A stretch of 64,000 nt of DNA from Nelumbo lutea (lineage: Eukaryota; Streptophyta; Magnoliopsida; Proteales; Nelumbonaceae), in assembly GCA_022828595.1 (NCBI GenBank), contig JAKGHH010000002.1:88380076-88444075 (forward strand), written 5' to 3'. Positions 34,251-46,400 of the stretch are shown piece after piece. The notes beneath the pieces are model-generated. The model saw nothing but the letters and a program-made list of their open reading frames with translations, was not told the origin of the DNA and did not search any database. The position numbers and the translations under genes are program-made. The stretch's first letter is position 1. Each line of letters opens with the position of its first letter.

Positions 34251-36639
34251 ACGCTTACTTTTCTTTCTCATAACCCTGAACTAACCAATGCATAACCATT
34301 AAAGTAAAAGAATATTAGTGAAAATAAAAAATTGAAAATACATTTACTTGTAATTTCTTACATCTTACTCTAATTGTGATTGTTGAAAGCAAACTAAAGT
34401 TCAATCTTCCTCAAACAATTAAGCACAATATTAATACCATAAACTGATCTCTGAAAATCTGATCACATAAAAGAAAAAGAAGTTATATACTAATCCTTTA
34501 AAAGTAAGTAAACAATATAAAGTACATATATCAGGTCTTTGTCTTCATTTCCAGTAGCCACCTCCCAACTCCAACTCCCATCCAAAGGAAAAACAAAAGA
34601 AAAAATGAACAAGAAAATCAAATAGAAAGAAACCCTGAAATTTAAAAGTTGCACTAATAGAAACCCAATCTCCATATTCTTTCATATATTACAACCAATT
34701 TGGGTTTGTTCAATTTCAGATCTCACTAACTGTCAATTGATTTTCGACACCACCTAATCTCTGGGGTGGATATATGCTGTCATTGGCTAGACTGAATCTA
34801 GTGCATATTGGAGTTGTACACTTTGTATAGAGCTAGAACTCCTAGATTCTTTGCAAGAAACAGAGCTAGAACATGTAGATGTCTAACTCTGTAGTTTTGA
34901 CAGAGTATGCTAAATTCTGTTTGACTAGTGAATGGTTCCAAGCGATTGAGAAGACAAAGTCATCACTCTTCCTCTTTAGAATAGAAGACAAGCAGTGCAA
35001 GGTCTGCACTCATGAGGATTTCAATTGTAAAGGGGCATGCTCATTTTAGGTCTTGTTAGGTTTGCACTCATGTTACCTAAAACTATTTTCAATTTTGGGT
35101 GCAAAGGGGCAGGCTCATGATAGCTCTGCACTTATGTTGGAGTTAGAAGCCTTAGAAAAACCATTCAAAGTAGTAATATAGAAAGAGAGAATCATACCTA
35201 CAATGTGGCAAGTAGGAGGATAGTTCAAATGTCTACTTTGAAGAATACAAAAAAAATTTAAATTGGATTTTTCCTGTTTCAACAATGTGACAAATTTGTC
35301 AGCCTTTGGTTTAACTTTCACAACAAAAGCAAGCAATGCAATCATGTATTAAAACATTTAAAAGCCATTTGAGAAGAGAAAAAAACCCATACATTCATTA
35401 AGCATCTATAGAACCAAATACCAACACCTTCTTGGAAGTGTAGCTAAATTTATGGTGTGTGGTACAGGTCTGAAGCTATTAAAGATGAGAGGATTACATT
35501 TAAGTAATGTTTCTAAAACCAACCTTGGACATCAAGCATCAAGGTTAGAAAGATCACCGGTTTAGTGGTTCAAGCACTCAATTAGCTATTTAGCTTATGG
35601 AGAGTGTCTCTGTGGGTAGCAGATATGAGCTCGGCTGAAGACATTGGTGGGTAGCTTATGGGTATTGTCTTTGTGGATAGCAGATTTGAGATTAGTTTAA
35701 GACATTGTGGATTTTACCATCAATGAAGATGGACTAAAGATGCTCATCATTTTAACCCAAAAAACTATCTTCACTTTGTAATGCCTTCAATAAAAGTATT
35801 TTTCATTTATTTGTTTTTCACATTTCAAATAGTGATTGCAAGGTAAGTTTAGCTATGTCACTTCCTTGAGAAATATAAGAGTGGTAAAAAATATTAGAAA
35901 ATAAACGCTTCATATTTGTTTTGATATTTTTTCTTCAAAAATGAGTTTTTGAAAAATTTTAACATCACATATAATCAAATCTAAACACATTACTAACAAA
36001 AGGGAGGTCTTTGTTTGATGACATCACCTAACATGGGAGGTTTCAATATTTATGTTACTATTCAAGGGAGGTTTAAGTCTTTTACCCTATAAAGTAAATA
36101 TATCAGATCTCTGTCTTCATTTTCAGTAGCCACCTCCCAACTCCAATCCCCATCCGAAAAAAAAAAAGTAGACAAAACCAACCTTGGACTTCCGAAAGCA
36201 AGGTTGGAAAGACCACTAGTTTAGTGGTTCAAGCAGTCAATTAGCTATTTAGCTTGTGGATAGTGTCTTTGTAGGTAGCAGATCTGAGCTCAGATTCAAG
36301 ACTATATTTCTGCTATCAACTGAACTTAGAGTAATGTTGGTGATACCCTATGGTTTATCAAGAGTAATAAAAGTAATATTCGGGTAACACCCTATGGTTT
36401 AAAAATGGTATACACTTGGTCTAAAACCTGATGCAATATTAACAACAATTAATATAGATATAGAAATCTTGCTTTAAAGAATAAACTTAAACCACCTTAT
36501 CATTAATTAGGAATTGGGTTTGCTTGAGGACCGGTTCTAACTTGTGACCTAGCCACACCTTAGCATTAACCATTTTGTGACCAAGGTGGAATTAAAGTGG
36601 ATTATAGCTTCTAGTGTCAAGGGTAAGATTATAGCTAAC
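34251..36639. other. Upstream part of copy 2 with interleaved direct repeats
   Basis: No convincing gene. A phrase with CAGTAGCCACCTCCCAACTC occurs at about 34553 and 36124. A block beginning CCAACCTTGGAC of about 125 bases occurs at 35520-35644 and 36178-36305. The repeats are in the same direction and interleaved, so a segment was duplicated with internal loss. A poly-T run lies at 36761-36780, just past this stretch. Confidence 0.6.
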
Positions 36640-37054
36640 CATTTAGTGACGATGATTCAATAGATCGTCACTATAATTCAACATTTAGTGATGATGACTC
36701 AATTGTCCGTCACTATAATTCAACAATTAGTGTTGATGATTAAATTTCCCATGATTTTGGTTTTTTTTTTTTTTTTTTTTGTGATGGATGATAACTATCC
36801 GTCACTATATATGAAGTTTTTGTGATTCTGTGATGGACAAGAACTTATCCGTCACTATAAATTACATTTTTAACGATGGAACTTCAATTATCAGTTGCTA
36901 TAGACATTTTATAGTGATGGACAATCATTTCATTACTTTGTCGTCGCTAAATATTGTATTTCTAGTGATGGAACTTTAAATTCGTCACTATAAATTATTT
37001 ATAGTGATGACCATCACTGTACGTCCATCACTATATCCCAATTTTCCTGTAGTG
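36640..37054 (-). mobile_element. CACTA-type terminus with subterminal repeats
   Basis: Repeats of about 42 bases (TTTAGTGACGATGATTCAAT and variants) alternate with GTCACTATAATTCAAC. The stretch ends ATTTTCCTGTAGTG; read on the minus strand it begins CACTACAGGAAAAT, a typical CACTA terminus. It may be the 5' end of copy 2 or a separate small CACTA relative. I found no matching CACTACAGG at the other side. Confidence 0.7.
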
Positions 37055-37779
37055 TGTAGCTGTTACAAGGCCATGTATCCACCTTGTCAATCTTTGCATC
37101 AAAATCTATCAACGAGGGTGGCTAATGTGGGCATATCTTCGTCATCTTATCCTTGTTGAGCCTAGTACGTAGCTACCTCCATGGATTTATCAAGATTGGT
37201 TGCTGAGTTAGATTCTCTCTAATCTCCTCTCTGGCTACCTCTTTTGCATCCTCACACGTTGCTGGTCTATCTCCGATAGCTTTATCATCGCATCCTGTGC
37301 GGCCAAACAATAATCAATCCACATCTCTTTCACTCTAGCTACTAATAAATGACAACATTACTAAGCACCTAATCTGTACATTGACCGTAATTGTTGATTA
37401 AGCAGCAAGGGGATACCTCGTAGTAAGATAGTATCGTAATATTCCACTATGACTCTTAGTTCTACTAAGAGTGCTTCCCTAATTTTTATTGGATCACGTT
37501 TGAATTGTCCCATGATAAGAGTAAGTTCTACCCAAGTCAAATGTTGAGAGAGAGCTCGCAATTAACTTGGCCACTATATGGTTTTCAATACCATAACGAT
37601 CCTCCACTGAGACGGAGAGGAAATAGAGAAGCAGTAGCCATACAGTGACAAAGAAGAGTCCTCTTCAGTTCAGGCTGATGCATCCACGCAACTCCATTGT
37701 ACTCTTCGGCCAAAGCCAAGGTTTCCATGCAGCACACCATCCAACCTTGACCATTACAACCTCAAGAGTGGGGGGCAAG
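37055..37779. other. Unassigned region, possible gypsy internal remnant
   Basis: No gene recognised. A minus-strand open frame at 37561-37361 (66 codons, MRALSQHLTWVELTLIMGQF) has no family I can name. A purine-rich tract GAGTGGGGGGCAAG at 37766-37779 precedes an LTR-like start. Confidence 0.4.
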
Positions 37780-38404
37780 TGATTTAGGGATATTTGGCGG
37801 GCCTTAGATCGCGTCACATGGCATTGGCCGGATCAAATCCTGACCGCACATCACCAACTTCTTTCAACCACTCCTAAGGCAAGGTTAGTTATAAAAGTGG
37901 TACTCATCTCAAGGTAAGCACATTCAAAATCCCAAGAGAATCATTATTGGCTATTAAGGACTAAGCACTTCGCTCTCGTCTCTTGCTTTGTCCAACCCCT
38001 CTTAAGCACTTGGCTATCTTGACCGTCAGAATCTCTACCCTTAGGATAACACTCGGGGCCTTTGACGTGTGATCTTCTCTTGTTTACAGATTGGACCTAT
38101 CGGCCTCGAACACTAGTAAAATCGCCTTATTGCCCTTGGCTTCATATTTGACAGCAACAAATACCGTTAATCCCTACAAAACTACAACAACGACACCCTG
38201 ATTGGTGGTGGTACCAATGGCATCATTGTGGCCAACAAGGCCATCTCTCTTGTTGCTTTCTGCTGCTGACTGCAATATAGATGATGGACTGCATTTTTGA
38301 GTTTGTCCAAAAACCCGATTCTCAATGGACTACATGCATCTTGAGTTGAGATGGGTTTGGCTGCAAGTTAGCCGGAAACTGGGAATACGTCCCCCCACTT
38401 GATT
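37780..38404 (+). repeat. Possible gypsy-type LTR (end unknown)
   Basis: TGATTTAGGGATATTTGG starts right after a purine tract, as a 3' LTR would. TATAAAAG at 37891 and the phrase ACACTCGGGGCCTTTGACG resemble plant Ty3/gypsy LTRs. No partner LTR or target duplication was found. Confidence 0.35.
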
Positions 38405-38409
38405 GGCTC

Positions 38410-39237
38410 TGTTGGGAAGATGGGGTCACTGTAACTTTGGAGGAGAAGCTCTGAGGCGCGTCTGAAAACACTGTCTTTAGAACGTTATTTGCTCCCACTC
38501 AGTTTTACTGAGTTTGCTGTTGGGTTACAGGCAAATTCGTTCCCAGGATACAATAGGGCCTTGGGCGAGAATCTGCAACCAGCAAAGTTGAAGAGTCTCC
38601 AAAGAAACCTTCTGTGAGACTGTAGTAGACCGGACTGAGAGAGAGAGAGATAGTGAATTTTGAAATTGTGTGTTTTGGAGTATGATTCATGCTCCTTAAA
38701 TAATTTGTGAAGAGGTATAAGGAAAAGGTAGGTGCTGGTTTAGAGAAGGCACCTTGAGCAGTCACAATTTCAACCATTGTGACTGTTTAAAAAGTTGTTA
38801 ATAGTTGGTGACTGTTAACTTTGAATTGTGCCTCTTGATCACATCCGACCGAATCATGACCGTTGATCTCATCAATGGTGATCAACGGCCACCAACGTGC
38901 CAAAACCAGAGCCACCCATCGCAAGCCACGTGAAGTGCGAGCAAAGTGTGCCTCTAAAGTGCCTCATTGCGCCACACACACGCGCACACATGCGTGCGCG
39001 CACGTTGCGGGGTATCGAATCCCCATACTCTCCTCTACTAATTATAAGGAGTGTAAATCAGCTCCTATTGAAATATTGAAAACAAAACTTATAATTTTCC
39101 AATGTCGGACAAGTTCAAAACTGGGTTTTTGTAAGAGAAATTTTGATTTTTTCAAACAAGTGTACAGGTGCAATTTCTCATGTAATTGACCAATCAAACC
39201 CATTGGATTTAATCTCTTATGAGATTAAAATCCAACA
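38410..39237 (-). repeat. 3' LTR of element H (828 bp)
   Basis: On the minus strand it starts TGTTGGATTTTAATC at 39237 and ends CATCTTCCCAACA at 38410, giving TGTTGG/CCAACA ends. The part 38820-39237 matches 42030-42446. A (GA)n run lies at 38638-38651. The tract ATTGGGGAT precedes it on the minus strand (39246-39238). Confidence 0.9.
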
Positions 39238-39784
39238 ATCCCCAATATTGATTGATCAATTACATAGTTCTCTCTCAATCCAAACTACTATGACACAGTT
39301 ATGCATACAAAAGGTGTTTATCAACTTAAACCTCTTGTTAGTATAGTTATCTCAGAGCTTTGTCAAAGTTATTGGTGGTAAGACATTAAACCAACTATTC
39401 TCAAGATAGACCGGAGACAACTATACACATAAAAATGTTCAGTCTCTGCAAGAGTTTCAAATTTTGTTTAACACTGTTATAGCCATGTGCTTCTTTCCTG
39501 GTTTCATGAACAATCCCGAGAGCAAACCCAAACCCTCATGATAAGCGGCACCACTTTTATGTTCACATAGGTGAAGTTCCACTATGTGCTCCGTTATTTG
39601 ACACATTTCAGAACTTCATTAAGAGTTTATCTCAACCTCTCATCATAACGGACAGCATTATTTATGTTGTGATGGAAAATTTCTCAATGTTAGTGCTAAC
39701 AGTAACATTGCTGTAACTTGTTGTTACCCATTAAACCCAATACTGATGGCTTTTCAGTTCAGGTTGGGTTACCATTACAGGTGA
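39238..39784 (-). other. 3' non-coding part of element H
   Basis: About 550 bases lie between the end of pol and the 3' LTR. No open frame or repeat is recognised. Confidence 0.6.
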
Positions 39785-42094
39785 CTAAGTAAAGGGTTTT
39801 AATCCCATCTCTTTGGTTGTCATTCTTACCAATTCTCTGGCTAAACCCTTAGTAAGAGGATCAACCAAGTTTTTACTTGACCTCACATAGGTTATATTGA
39901 TGACTCCATCTTGAATCAATTGCCTAACAAATTCATGTCTTAAACTTATATGTCTGGACTTACCATTGTAGGTACCACTGTAGGCCCTTGACAGAGTTGC
40001 CTCACTATCACAGTAAATGGAAATTGGAGGCATAGGACTAGGCCAAAGTTTTATATCCAATAATAAATTCATAATCCATTCAGCCTCTTTTCCAGTAGCC
40101 GCTAAGGCTATGAATTCGGATTCCATGGTTGAGTGAGATATACAAGTTTGTCTCTTGGATGCCCAAGAGATCGCACCCCCACCAAGGACAAAAATCCATC
40201 CAGATGTGGACTTGTTATCTCCATTACCGGTAATCCAACTTGCACCAGTGTACCCTTCTAGTACAGCTGGATAATCACAACAAAACAAGCCAAGTTCCAA
40301 GGTTCTTTTGAGATACCCAAGAACTCTCCCAATTGCCTTCCAGTGCTCTGCACCGGGATTACTTGTAAACCGACTGAGTTTACTTACTGCAAATGCAATA
40401 TCAGGTCTGGTACAAAGCATAGCATACATCAAGCTCCCTACTGCACTAGCATACTCAAGTTTTGCAATTGCTCTACCAGTATTTTCTACTAGTTTTATAC
40501 TAGAATCATATGGCGTGCTATATTCTTTAAAACCTAAATGCTTAAATTTCTCAAGTACTTTCTCAATATAATGTGATTGGCTTAATGCATAGCCCCTATT
40601 ATGCTTTTTAACTTTTATTCCCAAGATGGTATCTACTTCTCCTAAATCTTTCATCTTGAAAACAGAGGATAAGTAGTTTTTATTTTCATTTATGTCAACA
40701 ATATTTGTACCCACAATAAGCATATCATCCACATAAAGACACACAATTACTCCATAATTTTCAGTGAATTCTGAGTAGATGCATCTATCAGCGCTATTAT
40801 GTTTAAAACCAAAAGCTAGAATGCAAGAATCAAATTTCTCATGCCACTATTTAGGTGCTTGTTTTAATCCATATAGTGATTTAACCAGTTTACAGACTTT
40901 CTTCTCGTTTCTAGGAAGAACAAATCCTTCTGGTTGTTCCATGTAAACCTCTTCATTTAAATCACCATTTAAGAAAGCAGTTTTAACATCCATTTGGTGA
41001 ACAGATAAGTGATAAATGGATGCTAATGCTATAAGTGTTCTAATAGAAGTTGTTCTAGCCACTGGTGCATAGGTGTCAAAGTAATCAATCCCTTTCTTTT
41101 GAGTAAATCCTTTGGCTACCAATCTAGCCTTAAAAGTTTGCACAGTTCCATCAGTGTTGTATTTTCTTCTAAACACCCATTTACATTTTATTGGTTTTGA
41201 TCCTGGAGGCAGATCTATTAGCACCCATGTGTTATTTGACATTATTGAATCAATTTCATCATTTATAGCTTCCTTCCAAAAGGCAGCATCTCTAGAGTTC
41301 ATGGCCTTACTATAGGTTTTTGGATCATTTTCAATGTTTAGGACAATGGGTATTTTATTTAAAATCTTCTCTCTATCAGCCTCAACCAAAAGTACAATTG
41401 ACTGAGTAGAGATAAAATCTGAACCTAAGTGTTTCTCTGTTCTTTGTCTTTGACTTAATCTAAGTCCTATTGTAAGTGTTATAGTTGTGTCATTTCTTCT
41501 TTCAGTCTCATTATTATCAACAGGTATTGAGATCTGAGTTTCTCTGTCATTTCCTATGGATTCATTTTCTACAGGTTCAGAACATAGTTTATTTTCAAAG
41601 AATTCAACATCTCTAGTTTCAATTATTATCTTGAACTCTAAGTTTAGAAGCCTATAGGCCTTGCTATGTTCTGCATATCCAAAAAACATACTTTTCTTAG
41701 CTCTGAGTCCTAATTTGGTTCTTTTAGGATCTGGAACTCTATAATATGCTAAGCACCCCCACAGTTTTAGATACGCTAAATTAGATTTTCTTCCTGTCCA
41801 TAATTCATATGGGCATTTGTTATTAACTCTAGAAGCAATTCTGTTATGTAAATGACAGGCTGTTAGGAGTGCTTCCCCCCACAGGTTTAAGGGTGCATTA
41901 GCTTTTAACAACATGCAGTTTATCATTTCTGTAAGTGTTTTATTTTTCCTTTCAACCAGGCCATTTTGCTGAGGGGTATAGGGAGCAGAACACTGATGTA
42001 TTATTCCAAATTCTTCACAGAAAGCCACGTTGAATTGTGCCTCTTGATCACACCCGATCGAATCATGACCGTCGATCTCATCAATGGTGATCAA
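39785..42094 (-). pseudogene. Ty1/copia pol of element H (integrase C-half, RT, RNase H)
   Basis: From an ATG at 42094, inside the truncated 5' LTR, one frame reads about 21 LTR-derived residues and then the integrase core (FCEEFGIIHQCSAPYTPQQNG, 42029 down). The integrase tail (YELWTGRKSNLAYLKLWGC), RT (KARLVAKGFTQKKGIDYFD, MDVKTAFLNGDLNEEVYM, LYGLKQAPK) and a TAG at 40849-40847 (Gln expected) follow. In the same frame come YVDD at 40735-40724 and RNase H ([28 protein letters not shown]) to a stop at 39785. Only this stop breaks 2.3 kb. Without gag, protease and the integrase N-half it cannot be autonomous. Confidence 0.92.
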
Positions 42095-42446
42095 TGGTCA
42101 TCAACGTACCAAAACCAGAACCGCCCATCGCAAGTCACGCGAAGTGCGAGCAAAGTGCACCTCTAAAGCGCCTCATTGCGCCACACACACACGCGCACAT
42201 GCGTGCGCGCGTGTTGCGCGGTATCGAATCCCCATACTCTCCTCTACTAATTCTAAGGAGTGTAAATCAGCTCCTATTGAAATATTGAAAACAAAACTTA
42301 TAATTTTCCAATGTGGGACAAGTTCAAAACTGGGTTTTTGTAAGAGAAAAACTGATTTTTTCAAACAAGTGTACAGGTGCAATTTCTCATGTAATTGACC
42401 AATCAAACCCATTGGATTTAATCTCTTATGAGATTAAAATCATACA
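42030..42446 (-). repeat. Truncated 5' LTR of element H
   Basis: It matches the 3' LTR at 38820-39237. It starts TGTATGATTTTAATC on the minus strand and stops at 42030, where it is fused directly to the middle of the integrase coding region. Confidence 0.9.
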
Positions 42447-42451
42447 GGCTC

Positions 42452-42959
42452 CTCTGTGGCTTGAGACTTCTGTGGTTGTTGTTGGCTCAATTAATTATAA
42501 TAGATGGGAAAGTGTTGAATGCCTTATTGTAGAAAGATTCTGCATCGAAAACTGAATCTTAATATTCAAAAGGACGCTGCTACCTTGTTTAATTTCCAAT
42601 TAATACTCGAACCTTTGATAGCGATTTCATTTGACAAGAGTCCATATTTTCACACAGTTCTATAAATATTTAATAACCTCTGAATGAGAACTACACCAAG
42701 TTAGTTCACAAGGAGACACAAAGTCAAGTTGGTTCATAAGGAGACACAAAGAATGCTCATGTAAGGAGGAATAGTGTCAAGCTAATCCGGTTATACTTAC
42801 AGAGACACGAGTACACGACATAGTATGGGTCATCATTTTATAGAATGATAGATTATGCTGTTATGAAAATTTGAAAAATTAAAAAGAGTAAAAAAGACTT
42901 TTTTTAATTATAACGTTAGAGATAACATTGATAGGGGAGGTTTTAGTCCAATTTAAAAA
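42452..42959. other. Unassigned AT-rich region
   Basis: No gene recognised. A short imperfect tandem repeat lies at about 42698-42750: AGTTNGTTCANAAGGAGACACAAAG, twice. Confidence 0.5.
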
Positions 42960-43488
42960 AATCTTTCCCCCTATTGATGGAGCCCAGAGTGAGCCATGAA
43001 TACTACATTCGAGCTATCTAGCGGGATGTGCTGGGGAAGGCCACACACATACTAGCCTCTATTACCCCCTGAAGAAGCATGAGGACCTAAAAGCTTTCTA
43101 TGTGGTCCAGAAGGTCTGCCATGCCATCATAGGTTTTGAGGTTCGACGTCTTGAAGTCCTTCAGGTGTGGCTCATTGATGATCTCAACGAACAAAGGAGA
43201 GGGGCGAGCGATTTCAAGAATGCCGGAGGTCACCACATGGCTTGCCAGTTGAGTAATGGTGGCATGTTGTTCCTTATGGGTCCTAGATGGTCTAGTATTG
43301 AGGTGCGGTGTGTATGCCTCCTAGGTCTATCATGTTGTAAACTGGCCATAGAGTGGGATGCCTCGGTATCGAGTGAGGTAGTGTCCTTGTTATCCATGCT
43401 ATCAAGAATGTACATGGGTCCTGTTGTCTCGATGTAACTTTCCGTTTATGGCTCCTCAGGGAACAAGCCTATGAATTCTAGTAGTCAT
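42960..43488 (-). pseudogene. Ty3/gypsy gag fragment, element K
   Basis: On the minus strand 43200-43090 reads SPLFVEIINEPHLKDFK and KTYDGMADLLDHIESF, the start of the plant Retrotrans_gag domain (usual form P..YDG..DP.DHL..F). A TAG at 43089-43087 follows, where Arg or Lys is usual. The next residues VLMLLQGV and the phrase SMCVAFPSTS also fit that domain. Upstream, at 43483-43459, the frame MTTRIHRLV may join the K gag start beyond the large insert (47765). No pol is present. Confidence 0.75.
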
Positions 43489-46400
43489 TGTCAGCACCCA
43501 ATTTTTTCTCAACCCCTTCACCCTACCTCTTTGTACCCTCCTCTTAGACCTAGAAACTTGGAGACACAACCAAATCAAGTTGAGACTTTCCATAATCTGA
43601 AATACCCTCATTTGACACAATCCATAGGACAAATAAGAACCTTGAAATCAATATCAACATCTGATTAAACATCATCCCCAGACTTGGAAAACTATAACTT
43701 AGTTACACATCAATTTTCATGACTAAACTCCAAAGATCCATCGTTCGGCACACCAACTTCCTTTCTAACGGCCCCGATCTATGCGATATTTAAATTCCAA
43801 CCCTCCAAAATCAAATCCAACATATCCATCACCCCAAGATCACTAGGAAACAATCAACTAGTGAATTCCAACACGAATATGTGATAACTAATCATAAAAA
43901 CATCAAGACCTCATTCTAATGGCCCTGAACGATTACCAAGATCAACCCTATCTTTCTTAGATCAAAACTATCTACTTTACTCCTCCCCTTAATCCATGCC
44001 TACCCACCAAATTGCAACTCAAAGTTCACCCGTTTGATCCACCATCAAGCCTATATCCTATTTCAGCAAATCTCATTACTTAGAGCTTACCATCTGATAT
44101 CCCAACTTTATGACTAATAAGACCTTACCATTGTATTGGCTCAGAAAACCCCAGCACATCAAATTTCACAACCATAACACCTCCATTTGACCGTTGAAAA
44201 AGTAAGATTCCATTTCAGGTCCTTTCATTAATTGAAAAACCATAAGCTAAAACTTAGACCCAAACTAAATTAGTCAATCTACACCTCTGATTAAATATCC
44301 ATAACTTCCATTAGATTCAGGACATTCAAAAGTGCCAACCCACCAAATTTCATCCCAAAATTCCCCCGTTTGTCCTTTCATCAAACAAAGATTCTATTTC
44401 AACAAATCTCGTTGATCCGAACTTGTCAGCCATAGATCTCCATCATTTCGACCCTATTTTTTATCAGACCTCACTACTATGTTTAAAGACCCAAAAAACC
44501 CAAGCACGTCAAATTTTATGAACAAATTCGTTTGTTTGATTCTTAAACTAGAAAGATACTATTTCGATGCACTATATTAAATTGCCACGTCATCTGCCCC
44601 AACCTGAAGGTGTTAGATAGTATATGCCCTTAGCTCTAATCAGATTGATGTATCGATACATTTAATGTAAATGAATAAAACTACATAATTGTTTCATGTT
44701 ATCATTGGTGTGTTTCTATGTAATTACCCCTTAAACTGGGTACTTATGAGACTCGTGTTAGTTTAAAATGTTCTCAGCCGTTGGATAGACTTGTGCAGTT
44801 TATCCTGCCAAGGCTGATACAAATGTGCTACCAAAGAAGTTGGGGCAGCTTGTCTCAGCTGCTAGGATTAGACCCGAAGCACATGTAGTGTGTGTTGGTT
44901 TGAAGTACAAAACCCGCACCATTTTCCAGTTATGCCTTGGACCTTGGAGACTGATGGGTAAAACTGAAAAGTTACACATAACCCCTAGACTTGATTACGA
45001 TACTACACTAAGTGTCAGATCGGGCTGTCTTTGATATGCCAATCAGTGAGATCCTTTGTGGGTCAAAACCTAGGTATGTTGGGGCAGTCTGGGAATTCAC
45101 TTTAGTGGGTGATCAGAGTGATAGGATCAGCCCCTTTGTATAACAAAGTGAATGATCGGGACCGTACTCTCTCTGATTAAAACCAAAACTATTGGTAGTC
45201 AATTTCAATCGTGTTTGAGATTTGTTTTGCAAAACATATTTGTATGATATATATTATGTTTCAAGAAAAGTGTTTGCAAAAAGGTTTTAATTCCTGGGAT
45301 CCATCCGAGTGAAGAGTGCAACACTACACCTTGCAATCAAGGGAAAGGTCCTTCATTATCGGGCAGTGTTTGATCATTGTGGGCTGAGAGGTTGAGTGTA
45401 AGAGACCATTAAGGGTTGCTTACCTGATGGGCTATATCTTACTTAAGTCTATTATCCTTGGGCCTTCGTAGAATGACTGGACTCAATGATCATTTAATTG
45501 TAAATATTGGGCCCATTTGGAGACCATAGTGATGGATTACCTAAATGGACCAGCAACTTTCTTGGGACGTAAACCACTTGCTTAATGGGCCTAAAGCCCA
45601 TGATTAATGATATTAATTAAGACGTCACATGATAGTTTAAACAGTCATGTGACATGGGCGAATATGGGTTTGGATCTGGGTTTGGAGCACCCATTCTCAA
45701 AAGTGGATAAGGCCTATCTTAAGATAGAGTCCAGATCAAAATAGAGATTTGGATTACAAATCTCCTAATTCAATTAGGAGAGGTGTTCCTTAAGGATTAA
45801 GAGAGGAGGAAATCGAACCTCTCCAAATAACTTTGTTCTCAGTTCTTTCTCTCTCTGTTCTTGCCACCATGAAACCCTAATTTGATCTCTAGTTTCTTGG
45901 ACTGATTTTGATTAGTTCTTTCTCTAAATTTTGCAAGAAAATTGCAGAGAAATTTTGTGCTCACCTCCCTTATTCTATCCATACAGTTGGATTGCAGTTT
46001 TGCTAAAAACTGTGTTGCTGAACCGGCTTCATTCCAAGATGCACCATCTTCAGTAGAAGTTGGTTTTGGTATTAAGTTTGGGTGTGAACTAACCACTTTG
46101 GGAGCTACATCTGTGGAATCCGTATCAAGAATGCATCTCCCTCCTTTGGTTTTAGATCTGATCCAGTTTTGGTGCAAGAACGATCCTAGAAAAATGCAGT
46201 TTTTCTAAAATTAGGGAATGTGAGTCCCTGAAGGCTGAAAGAAATGTTTGAAATTTCGCCCAGCCATCTAGCATGGTTCGGCCATCTATATGATGAATCT
46301 TACCTTCCTTCAGAAGGCTCAAAAGGGTGATGGCTGATGTCAAACCCATTCTTTGACTCATTTGAACACTTAGACCAATGAAATAAAGTCTAATAGTCCA

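Larger units (their letters stand above)
38410..42446 (-). mobile_element. Ty1/copia element H, internally deleted
   Basis: A minus-strand element with perfect 5-bp duplications GGCTC (38405-38409 and 42447-42451). The low-coordinate LTR is full length. The high-coordinate (5') LTR has lost its inner half together with the primer site, gag, protease and the first half of integrase. Integrase C-half, RT and RNase H remain. Its pol is the best preserved in the window, with one in-frame stop. Confidence 0.92.

Noticed and set aside
36640..37054. Satellite DNA
   Set aside because: Only a few variable units, and they end in a CACTA terminus; subterminal repeats explain them better.
38863..39189. 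Plus-strand frames in the H LTR and their copy at 42084-42398
   Set aside because: Both lie in the LTR direct repeats, on the strand opposite to the element, and differ by frame-breaking changes; they are not genes.
45839..46361. Open frames inside the solo LTR at 44611-46312
   Set aside because: They fall wholly or mostly in LTR sequence shared with A and F, where the frame is not conserved.
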